Shown here piece by piece: positions 38,548-50,241 of a stretch of DNA of 64,000 nt. Numbering within the stretch: the first letter of the stretch is position 1; the number at the start of each line of letters is the position of its first letter. The stretch spans positions 20,183 to 84,182 of the forward strand of contig OENT01000156.1 in NCBI GenBank assembly GCA_900239685.1. The letters run 5' to 3'. The notes under the pieces are model-generated. The model was not told the origin of the DNA and ran no database searches. It saw only the letters and a program-made list of their open reading frames with translations. The translations under genes were made by a program, and so were the position numbers. Origin of the DNA: Rotaria macrura (taxonomy: Eukaryota; Rotifera; Eurotatoria; Philodinida; Philodinidae).

Positions 38548-39730
38548 TAGAATAAATTTCCTATACTCATATGAACCTAACATATACATGATCAGCGAGA
38601 AAAAATTTTCAAGTGATTATATCTATAGTCAGCAGCAGATAGTACTTCCATACTATTATGAAAATTGTTTCGTGTGATATATGAATATTTACTTCATGGA
38701 AGTAGTAAAAACTTACACGATCGACATTTTTCAGTCACAGAATTCGAAACATACGAAAGATGAAGAATCTTCTATTGTTTTTTCGTAAGAATTTATACTT
38801 TGACCTAAACCAAAACATATCGAGATACTATCGGTAACATACGAATGTAACATACGAAAAAATAAATATGAATGGACGTTATATTTGTCCCTATAAAATA
38901 ATTATCTTCGAATACAATAGTGGTGTAGTTTGAATACATCGAGAAAAGAAAACGATGTGTTTTTAGCTTTTCTTTTTCTCTACGTGAAAAAGAAATATGA
39001 AGCAGAATGAAAAAAAGTACTATCAATCCCGAAACTTCAACGAGAACTATAAACTAATCAATAATCCTAGTATTGTTTTCAGTAACCTTTGTCGCTTTTA
39101 ACTGATAAGATCTCGTCTATATTTAACACTATTCTAATCTATACTAATCATTTTTCCCCAAAAGCAAAGATAATCATAAGAACTATTTAATAATTAAAGA
39201 TTTTCATTTAAAATGATTGAATTGTTCCGTTTCATAACATAAATAGTCGGCGAGTAAAATGACTTTAAAAAACGACTGACATCCTGACGTTCTACTCTAA
39301 CAATAACATTGTATGTTCGAATGATAGACAATGATCGATCAATAAATATTTTCATTGAATTATTATCCGTTAGATTCGTATCATCGATGGCTAGTTGATA
39401 GAAAATTTAATGAATGATATTAGAATTCAAGAGTATATTTATTTTTATGTATCTTCTATTTATAGAAGAGACTGCGTTCTCGGAATATGTACATAAATAT
39501 ATTATTGGGTTTTTTCAATATTGTTTAATTTTCATTCAAACTAATCGTAACAAATATTGTTAACTTATTAGTAGCATATCATGAGAAAAAAGGATGTAGA
39601 CTCTTTCTAAAAATAAATAGAAAGAAAACAGCAACAACAATAAAAGAACCAGATACATATATAAATATATATACATATATATGTATATACAAATACACAT
39701 TCACGGGAAAGTCTCTCAATATTTGTCCGT

Positions 39731-41282
39731 CTAAATGACTAACATAACTGATTTCATCAATGGCGAAAGTTTTTCAGTAATTGATTCAACTTTAACATAA
39801 TCATGCCGGATCTTGTATGCTTGAAAATGAGCATCCAATGATAATTCTGTAAGTTTTAACCAAATCTTTATTGTTTTATAAAATCCAAATTTAGCTTCAG
39901 AATATTTCCATAGTAAGTCGATAAATATATTTTGTGTTTTGTATATTGTTATAATATCTTGTGCTATTGGTTCTATTTCATCCATAAATTTACATATTGA
40001 CGAACCTTTGGAGAACAGCATGACAATAAGAAATGTTTTTAATAAAAATCGATCATTCATCGAAGCATTTGCTAAACCTCTTATACAACGTGTTGTTCGT
40101 TCATATTGATGTAAACTAAAACATTGAATTTGATCACTACCAATAAAAATACAATCAGATGTATTAGGCTCATGATAAGTATCCGTCAATGGATCATAGA
40201 TTAATGCTGCACGAATGATTACTAAGGGGAATGTATTGTATTTTATTAATATTAACTTATCATGTTCATTTAAAGATGAAAATTCTGGTAAGAGTTTAAA
40301 ATAGGTTACAAGACGACTGGCTAGTATATTTGCTGGAAAATTAATCATATCCGATGTTTCTGTTATTCGTACTGATTGTGGATATGATGGAATTTCACGT
40401 GGTAATGATATTAAGCGTACAGAATCACTGTATGCTTGTTCAATTTGTTGAGTTTTAATTAAATTATCTGATGACAAGATTGGTTCGATTGAAGTTTTTA
40501 CACATGAGGATATGTTTGTATTATTATCAAGATCTTCTAGAGGATCGTATGGTTCATCTTTTGTTTTTACTAAATCAATCTAAATAATCAAGTGAAACTA
40601 TCAAATAAAAAACGAATATGCACAGGTATTTATGTTATCAAACATCATCTGTTTCGGATGAATCAGGATAAATCATTCGACGAAGTCGTCGATTATCTTC
40701 AATTTTTTTTCGTTTATTTAATCGTTCTTCATCGGTTAAGATCCAATCAGCTCTCATACCTAGCATAGAAATAAGAAATTGTTTTCGTATGGATAAATCA
40801 AGAGTCGAAATGAAAATAAACAAGAAATCACCTTGCTTTAAACATTTTGCCAAACGACAAGCTTTACAGCGTTTTCTTGTTGTCACTGTAATCAAGCATC
40901 GTCCATTATTGATTCGACATTTAAATTCTCCCTAAGAAATAATTAAAAATTGAATTTTTTTTTCTTAATACAAATATTTTCATACATTAGATTTTAATGC
41001 ATTTCGACGAAAAAATGCTTTACACGATTCACATGTAATAGCATCAAAATTATATCCATGTGCTGGTCCTTCGCAGATGCTGCAAATCAAGCTTTCATCC
41101 TTTTTACGAGCATTGTCCATACGTTGTTGTTGTAATTGGTTATTGTTATTATTGTCATGATTATTATTCTCATCATCAAGGGTAGGAAATCTATGATTTC
41201 TTAGGTTACTACTTCGAGTTGAATTACCCAAATGTGATGGATGTGAAATTCGTTTTCGATGTCGCAAATGATCTTCGGCCAT
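39731..41282 (-). CDS. Nuclear receptor B, HR96/DAF-12 (NR1J)-like
   Basis: Four exons (40986-41282, 40832-40931, 40644-40759, 39731-40579) join in frame to 453 residues. The N-terminal region has Asn and Gln runs. The first zinc finger, CSICEGPAHGYNFDAITC, with P-box CESCKAFFRRNAL, lies in a single exon, so the G^YNFD intron of genes A and C is absent. The second finger, CRINNGRC...CKACRLAKC, has six residues between its first two Cys. An intron interrupts KQ^GMRADWIL. A short acidic hinge follows, then a ligand-binding domain with LNEHDKLILIKYN and YDPLTDTYHEPNT. The C-terminus is LSPLMKSVMLVI, again without the activation-helix Glu. Receptor A is the next gene downstream, at a distance of about 2.2 kb. 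A tandem paralogue is the simplest reading; function and ligand are unknown. Confidence 0.93.
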
Positions 41283-42982
41283 GTTATATTTTAACGTGGT
41301 ATCTATGATTTTGAGAGATGATTTGTACAAACAAGGTTTTGTATGTAAATCGAAGAAGACGAATAAAATATTACCACAGAATACAAAAAAGAGAACGAAA
41401 AAAACATTGAGTAAATAGACACGATCGTTTCTCAGTCGACAAAATAGAATAGAAGAAAAATTACCAAGAGAAAAAAAAATGAAGAAAGAGAACAAGGTAA
41501 TGGAGTTTGTATGTAATTTTCTCTGGGTACATAGTGAAGGCCGTCGTATTTTTCAATGTACTTTTTCTGATCATACTATTTGTTTAATATTAACCTCGAA
41601 AATAAAAAAATATAATGTTGAATTTAAATGCATCAATGTATTCCAAATACTTAAATTAAGATCTTTCATGAAAGCGATTATTTTTTTTTATAAAGTCTCC
41701 CAATATCGAAAAATATCAAATTGAGGTGTACATACTTTTTGAACTAATGTTTCTTAATCATTTTTTTAAACTCTATAAGAAAGAAGTAACTTTAACCTAC
41801 ATTCATGTGGGGTAATCATCGAAGATACGAAGAGAAAAAAGAGAAGAATCGACAAAAAAAACCGAGATAAAAGACAGAACGGAAGAATGTGCCTCTTTAA
41901 CTGGAGCATGCACACACACATGCATCATAGCCAAGGTTTGCCTACCGTCTTTTGATAAACAAGAGGAAAAATATATATAAAAACAACAAACCTTTAATAA
42001 TATCAAGAAAGAGAACGGCCGCTTCACGGAGCAAAAGTACGAATCCACCAATCACAATATTTTTCTCCAATGTACTTTTTCAAAATGTATACTTGTTAAT
42101 CTTGAACCGGAAAACTTTCTAAATCTCCGAGTATATATTGCATAACGCGAGCATTTATTGCTAAAATCTAATTAAGTAACTTATGTTTTTAATGTGTGAT
42201 GTATTTGAATATATAATGTAATTAATTTTTTATAAAAACTCTCTTGCTTCAACTCTTTCAACCACATATTGTATATAGATATATTCTACTGCGTATATTT
42301 TAATGTGCTTCGTATTTCTTAGTTCTGTTTTTTTCTATTTTGTTATCGCTGTCTAGGTATCAAAAATAGCAAAAACTGCCACAAGCAGTCCGTCAACACG
42401 TGGTAATCATTTATTGAATATGGCACGTATCTAAAGGAAAAAAAAGCTTGTCCGAAAATTTCTCGTCTTGTTTTCACAATCATTTTAACGATTAGTTCAA
42501 TGGAAAAATTTTATGCTGAAAATAAAAACCAGCATCGAAAACCGATAATTTTATTTCTTTGTGATAGCTTATCGATAAAAGACATATTTATGGTTCTGCA
42601 TTCAAGTGTATTGAATTCATAGGAAAAAATTTGACAGATAAATTTTCTGCATTGTGACCATGACATAAAAGCAACAGTTTCATGATATTGAATCATTAAA
42701 TGATTTTTCTTTCTCATAAATAATACACGCACATAAACACATTGAAGCACGAGTACATTTACTCTTTACATGACAACATCACGCGCTCACCGAACTAGCC
42801 CAAGCAAAAGCAATCTTGCATAGGCGAGCAGAGGAAAACATGAGCGTTCTATAAGATTGCGCATGACTAATCAAATAGCGCATCTAAGAAAAAAAGTACA
42901 AAGTTTCGACTGGTTGAGTTCGCTTTTGTTTTTATTCATGCAAAGAAACATAATACAGATGGAGTTTTTATACAAAACAATT
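41283..42982. other. Intergenic region between receptors B and C
   Basis: About 1.7 kb, AT-rich, with no convincing coding exon. The open stretches at 41479-41724 (plus), 41803-42051 and 42511-42750 (minus) show no domain features. The start of this interval should contain the promoter and leader of receptor B. Confidence 0.45.
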
Positions 42983-45900
42983 TCAGTCTGTCAATTGTAA
43001 AACACTTTGCATCAACGGTGATAATTGCGATGCGTCTATTTGACTGTGTACAAAATCTTTTAAATGAACAGCCAATCTTTGAACGGCAAATATTTGATTT
43101 ATAGAACGTGCAAATATGACGACTGTTTTTTTTGCACCATAATGATGTAGACAATACTTATAAAGTGATTCTAAATAAAGATTTTGTGTGTTTAATACAA
43201 CCGAATGATTCTTTAACGATGGTTCATGAGCAATATCATAACTACAAAAACCTTTAGTGAAGAGAATGATTAATAGCAATACTTTAACAATAACCCGATC
43301 ATATTGAAATATTTCAATTAATTTTTTTGCTACATCGGTTATTTCATGATAAAATTCTTCACCAAGTATTGCAATCCAATCTTTACCTTGAAATATTGGA
43401 TCTTCTGTATCATGTTCATGATATACATCAGCAACCGGATCATATAGTAGAACAATATGTAGAAACGCAACTGCTAATAGATTATGTTTGACAAGAGTAA
43501 CACGATCCTCTGGATGAAAGCAATTAAAATCAGTAATTTTCTTCATGAACGCTATAAGACGTATGGATGCCAAGTAAGCTGGCATTCGAATAAGCTCAAG
43601 TGTCGTATGTATTGAATGAGTTGCTGGATACAGCGGAACACCGATGACTTTATTCAATGCTATTGCTTGACTGTATGCATATTGAACTTGATTAATTCTT
43701 AACCAATCTGATTCGGTCATCATCGTTGGAATATCATCATCAGTCATTAACGGGAGCAATTCGTCCATTGATGATTCATCTTCCATAATTGTCAACTTAA
43801 ATTAAAGAAAAAAGAGTCTATAAATAAATATGTATGCCATTGAAGTTAATTAAAACATGAATATTTACATTACGCCGGCGATGTCCTTGAATACTTTCGT
43901 GTGTTTCTTTTTGACGACGATTTTGTTCGACTTTAGTTTTTTTTCTTTGCTTACTAAAGATAAATCTGTATCTGCATTCAGTTTTTAACTTTTTAAAATT
44001 CTCAATATTCAGTGATAATCTTAATCTTATATTTCATAACTCAAAAATAAATCTTTTTTCTTTTCGTCGGTAAATACTTTTAATCGAGAAAAACAACTAC
44101 CATCAAATGATTTACAAAACAAACACCAGAGCCATTTACATATATATATATATATTTAATTTAAATCGTAAGAAATCTGAACAAACCATTATAAAAACGA
44201 AAAAAATAACTATGCTCATCATTTTTCTTAACAAGACTGGAACTTCAATTGATATGCGAAAAAAAACCGATTGCTGCCTAATGAGAATTTTATTTTTAAC
44301 TGAATGATAAAAAGGTCGATTAGAAAACAATAAATCAACATACTCTTGTTCAGATAGAATCCATTCTTTGCGCATTCCTAAGAATAACAAATCATGCTTA
44401 CGAACCTAGATTAATATAACAAATAAAAAATTAGTCACCCATTTTGAAGCATTTCTCTAATCGACATCTTTTACAACGTTTCCTTTTTTCAATGGTCACC
44501 TCACAGTGTCCATTACCATGACATTTGACATCGTTCTAAAACAAAGAATGTTGAAAAAAATAAACATTCGAATGATATATATTTAAGGAATATTATAACG
44601 AAGAATTTTTGCAAGGATGTCAAAATAAAGAGGTTCTTTTTGGACATTGGGTATTATTTATTGAACACTATGAATGCGTTTTCTATTGTTAACATGTTTT
44701 CCTTCTACGGAAAACAAAGAAAATATCATAGTTTCAGAATTCATCATTACATCCCCAAGTCTTTTCGACTACGAAAACGTTGACATAACGGCTTTGTTTT
44801 TATGAGCACATGAAAAACGAAAAAAACCATTAAAATAAATGACCTTAGTACTAAAAATCTAACACCGTAAACTCATAGTGATGGATATTTCAATAGTGGG
44901 TAAATAAAATTTCTCTGTATACGAACTATGAAAAATGATCAGTGTGTTCAGTCAAATGACATGTAGTCGTCCTGTGTGATAAAAATAAATCCAAGATATA
45001 TTTGTTTAGCATTATGAAAAAGTTCATCATAGTTTTTATTCTTAAGATGAACTCACACGGTGAATGCAAAATTAACGATGTTAATCGTGCCATATGTAGG
45101 TTTATATCATTAATTTTTGGAAAACTAAATATATGATATTTTGTGTTAACGGTTACAGCTTTGCTTTCGTTTCATCTGGCTCATTGAATCATTGTAATTG
45201 GTAGACTAAATATAAGTGTAGAATGACATGGAAATTCATGTAAGGACTTTCAGTTTCTTTTTTTTTTGAATACACCATCGGATGAGATGGAACGCAGTGA
45301 AGGTGGCATCACACGAGAAGTTTTTAATTTGGTTCTAATGAAGAAATGTAAACTTCATCTCATGAGTTATTGAATCGAGGTACTTTACAGATGTGTTGAC
45401 AACTAAAAATCATCGTATTCTAATTATGAGACTCATTTATCAATCAAATTTGTTTTCCATAGTTATTTTCTTGTTTTTTTTCTATGGAAACTTGTTGTAT
45501 TGATTGTTTATAAGATAAGAACTAATAGATAGAAAAAAATGGCTAAAATATATTCTACTGATGTTTTCATTGGTATCCGCAAATATGTCACGAGCTGCAT
45601 TGAGTATCAACAAACTTTAAAACAATTTCGAGTGATGTTCAGCCACTTTGGTAAACTGAGTATTACTCGTCTAAAGCTCACTAGTTCATAGACACAATTT
45701 GTAGTGGAGAGGTTTTCATGCTGTTGTGTCTCAAGATGGACTGGGGAAAAGCCTTCATTTTTCATTCGTTATTAAATGGGAACAAAATGACTGCTGCAGT
45801 CTTACGTGAACTATGTTCATCGTATTTAAGAAGATCTCTTAAACTACAAGACAGTTTTTAGAAGAACGAATATTTTTCATATAATTAGATATGAAAGAAA

Positions 45901-48900
45901 TAGTATCTACCATAAGGATTAGACTAGTTCCTTAAAAAAAAATTCCAACTTGAAAATATTTCTATCTTCAAATTAGAAGACATTTTAGGTATTGAACTTA
46001 AGGGGCTTAGATAATTTGAAATACACTAAATCAAACTGATTGAATAGAAATTCTTCTTCGAAAGAAGACTCTGATCGGATTTCTGAAAAATAACTCTGTT
46101 GAACATGTGTTATTCTATAATTGAAATTCACTATGTTCTGTCGTTTCAAAGGCAACTCATGTTCAGTAGCTGTTTTTATAGTATATGAGGTTCAACATGA
46201 TCATAAACATCTATCAAATCACGACTCAAAATAAATACGGAAACTTGATAATAGATCTTAATTAATTAAACATGGAATTGTAACGTACTAAAAGATCAGG
46301 GAATGTCTTCGATTGTAGAGAAATTTTCTGATTTCTAATCTGTATTAGTAAATTTTCGATCATATTGTTTGAAGTTAAAACAATGGCAAAAGAGTAAATG
46401 CACAATTTCTTACTTGCATAAATAAATAAGGTCACTAGAAATAATGTGAAGAATAGATACTTTATTAACTATAAATGAATATGTAGCAAACTAAAATGAG
46501 TCAATATTAGAAAACATTTTAATACTAAAGAGATTATTCCAAAAGGGCTCATCGACTCAAATAGATTGAACCAACTGTTACCAGTGAAGAGTGTTTCCTT
46601 GCATCATTTCTTATTTAAAAAGCTCCTGAAAATATTTCACTAATCAGATAACAATAACAATGAATTTCAATTAAGTCATCTCTTGATCAGTGTACTCCCT
46701 GAAAATGTGATCGTAGTACTCGTGCACTACCATAGTTATTGCGTTGTCATTGTTTTCCCATGACTGTGATGCATCATGCCAACAATGTTGATGTGCTGTG
46801 GGATAATAGTTTTACTTCGTAGCATTGTAACTAAGATCAACAAAGCCATCTAATATTTGTAACCAATGTGGATAACTGATCAAGGGTGAGCCATCTAAGT
46901 GTTATCGAGAAATGGAACTGTGAAGAATTTCAGACTCAGATTTTTTCATCGGAAAAGCCGATTTTCCGGACTTAGCCATCTACTGCACATTTAAAACGAG
47001 GACATTCTAGGTAGCGAGAATTCGACCTAGAACGAGACGTACAAAAATTTCAAACTTCATTAAAAAATGACTACTTTCTCAACTCATGAAATAATTGAAA
47101 TTCTCAATACACGCTATCAGCCGATAAGACAACTATGCTATAACACTCATGAATGGACCAGTAACGATGTAACACCAGTTCATCACCTGTCGTTTACAGA
47201 TCCATCAGAGGATTCGATTAATCAACAAATTTTGCAGTCTCTTACTTGCATTCGTATCCGAGACAATGCGTGGAAAATTTTTCTCGTTCAGTTTTTTTAA
47301 AAAGAAACCAATAATGATTACAATTGATGTAAAATGGAACATGAGAAAATGTATCTGCGCATCGAAGATACATGTTGTACTCTTTAACATTAAATAATGT
47401 TTTACTATCTGGCAAACGTTCTAAAACTTTCGACTATTGTCATTCGAGAATGTCAACTGATAAAAGCAAAGAGAGCATAGATACACTTTCTTATCAATAC
47501 ATAAAATCTATGAGATGCCATGAATAAGCAGTATGAACCAAAGACACTTGAAGATATCAGGACACAGATACGAAGCCGAAAAGGCTTGCATTTATATGTA
47601 TCTAGAGAGAGTGTTCGTGTGCAATGTGGGAGTAATGAGACTGAACTAGTGCTAGAACTTGTCACTACATTTATATATTTCCGGAAGACGCATTTCGTAT
47701 TCTGAAAGGCTACTTTTGGTTCGCTTAAAACATACGATCAAATAATTTTTAATTATAAATCAAAAAGACCTTCAACATACTTCAAAGTTTACATCGTCAT
47801 CTTTGAACAGTAACCATTTTACGTAATATCTTTTTTGTTCTCTTTTAAAAACTGACTATTTTGTGAAATTTCTCCGAACCTCACTGAAATGAATGTAATT
47901 TTCATCAAGAGTGCAATTCTAGAAATACATTACCTATCAAAACAAGGATAAAGACCTCGTATTTTCTTTATATTTTTACAAACATGCAGTCATTTACGAA
48001 GGCCAATAGCCTTCTTAAATTGCTTTCATGTATCGAACGTACAGATAATGAATGAAATTCTAACGAAAAATTGATTTCTTATCATCATTCACACATATGC
48101 TTAGTTCCGTTCTTCATATTTGATTATATCTATAGATGATCATTTGATTCTCATTTAGTCATAGAGAAATACTAGTTTCTTGCTTAAGTTTATGAATTCC
48201 TAACGTGCAATGGTACACGAGGCAGCATAGTTTTTTTTAAATAATCCTCCATTTGCTCAAACTTCTTCACGGTAAATATGGTTGTGATTGTTAACTCATG
48301 TCATGATATCAACTTAATCAAATAAGATAACGATGCATAGCCTTAATGTAACCCAGGTCAAAGAAAACGACCGTAAACGGTGAAAAACGGCGCTATTACG
48401 GGTGGTAATCCATCCGCCCGTTTTATGGTCTGCCGTTTAGTGCAGTAAACGATCATCGTTTTTACAAGAAATGGCCATCGTTTTTCGCCGTATGTTAGCT
48501 GTAAAACGGTACTCCGAAAATAATGCGAGAAGCAATATTGTATAATATTGCATGATATTGTATGGATGTCGTTTTTCGGAATACCGTTTTACGGCTAACA
48601 TACGGCAAAAAAACGATGACCGCTTCTTGTAAAAATGATAATCGTTTACCACACAAAACGACGGATCATAAAACGGGGTGACGGATTAAGGCCCGTAATA
48701 GCACCGTTTTCCACCGTTTAAGACGCCGTTACGAACATCCAGAATGATCAACCTGAGAAACGAACACCTGATAACACTTACTCGAATACATGGATTCTTT
48801 CTTCAGTCAAAAAGAAACGAGTAGTTAACTTATAGGGTAGAAAGTCTAACTAAAGAAATTCTTGTGAGCCAATAATGATATGAAAGAATGTCTTGAACCG

Positions 48901-50241
48901 ATCATATTTTTCTGACGGAAACATTGTTATTAATACGTATTAAACATTTTCTATGAATTTATATAGATGTCCCTAACTATCGGGTTCTTTCAAATTTTTT
49001 CTTTTTTCAACCATGACTTAAATCATATTTTGAAATTGGACATCAATTTCCTAAGGTCTCCATTGATGTGAAATCTATATATATAGGAAAAAAATTTTGA
49101 CTTCTATGAATCACCAAGTATTAAAGAAAAAAACAAGCAATAAGTTCAACAAGTTTGTCATGTCATATGTTTATGTAATTGTGTACTTCCGAAAAAGCAC
49201 TATCACGTGGCTCTAGAAAATGACATCGTTTCAAATTCAAAAGTTAGGCATTGATCTTTCCGTTGATAAACGACACTCTTTTTGTAAATCTCAATAGTAA
49301 TCATTGAATTAAAATAATTTTTCTTCGACGAAATAAAAGTGGACTTTTAACCTTTTCACAAGTATTGACAAACTCAACTCTCTCGTTACGTCAATATATT
49401 TGTGTGCCTTAATAAAAAGATTTTTTATTGCGTACTTTTATCTCGACCTCGTCAATTTATTCTAAATAATCGTGAATCATAAAATGAGTTGTCATTTGTT
49501 TTTCTCGTTATCATTACCAATACTCATCAAATTTTCTCTCATTACTAGCGCGAGACTTAAATGAATCGCTCATGCTATCTACCTTGAAAACTATTCTATT
49601 ATACTATATTTTCTGTATATACTGAATAATTGTTGATAATATTTTTTTTGCCTACTATTTGATGTAATTAATATCAATGTAGTTATAGAACAAAATAGAT
49701 CAACATGTGTCGGAGAATTATAGAATATTATTCACTACTATGTATTATATGAAATCTTCATTAGTATGTGTTCCCGAACAACTATAGAAGTAGATCGTAT
49801 ATGTATTGACTTTGTTCTTCATCATTCTTATCATACGATATTTTACAAAAATGATAAACGTTTTTCTTTCTTCCATGAAGAAGATTCTGATTTTTTCTGT
49901 TCTGTAATGTCAATAAGTTCATGTTTAAAAATAATTTTTACCATCGGTCTTAATGCATTTCGACGAAAAAATGCTTTACATGATTCGCAAGAAATGGCAT
50001 CGAAATTGTATCCTAATATAAATGAAAACAGATATTATGAAAAAGAAAACAAAGTATGAATTGTACCAAATGCATTATCACCGCAAACAACACAATTCAA
50101 AGACGGTTTCGGACGTTTAGTTGTTGATTTGTTACTAATAGTATTCTCTTCATATACACGACTACGATCCGATGAAGTATCAGTTGAATGTTCATCATCA
50201 GGAGTATTTGATGAAGCATTATTGGTATAATCTATTGACAT
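42983..50241 (-). CDS. Nuclear receptor C, HR96/DAF-12 (NR1J)-like, with 5.4-kb intron
   Basis: Six exons (50067-50241, 49942-50012, 44439-44535, 44344-44377, 43869-43953, 42983-43795) join in frame to 424 residues. Zinc finger 1 is CVVCGDNAFG^YNFDAISC with P-box CESCKAFFRRNAL. Zinc finger 2 is CHGNGHC...CKRCRLEKC, with five residues between its first two Cys as in HR96. The hinge is KM^GMRKEWILSEQ^DKQRKKTK. The ligand-binding domain has FHPEDRVTLVKHN and YDPVADVYHEHDT, and ends LSPLMQSVLQLTD. Exon 4 is only 34 nt. The second intron (44536-49941) separates the two zinc fingers and contains a hairpin element and an unexplained open frame. Because both finger halves are needed and all phases agree, joining the distant exons into one gene is well supported though not proven. 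Confidence 0.88.
47067..47300 (+). other. Unexplained open frame inside receptor C intron
   Basis: A 77-codon plus-strand frame (starts MTTFSTHEIIEILNTRYQ) with a balanced amino-acid composition, unlike the Phe/Ile/Leu-rich chance frames nearby. A further 61-codon frame, starting MNKQYEPKTLEDIRTQI, lies on the same strand at 47520-47705. Neither has a family signature I recognise. They could be exons of a nested gene, relics of an inserted gene, or chance. Confidence 0.3.
48355..48735. mobile_element. Long hairpin MITE in receptor C intron
   Basis: Two arms of about 150 bp (approximately 48370-48521 and 48569-48722) are reverse complements with scattered mismatches. They share stretches such as GTATGTTAGC(T/C)GTAAAACGG and AAACGATCATCGTTTTTAC-like motifs. 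About 47 bp separate the arms. The left terminus reads ACCCAGGTCAAAG, similar to hairpin elements at 57.3 and 58.4 kb. The element is rich in CGTTTT/AAAACG and encodes nothing. It sits within the 5.4-kb intron of receptor C. Confidence 0.8.

Larger units (their letters stand above)
37510..39730. other. Intergenic region between receptors A and B
   Basis: About 2.2 kb, AT-rich, containing one ambiguous base (N) at 37696 and a 251-bp inverted-repeat element at 38297-38547. A minus-strand open stretch at 38805-39026 has no nuclear receptor or other signature. The promoter of receptor A must lie close to 37510. Confidence 0.5.
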
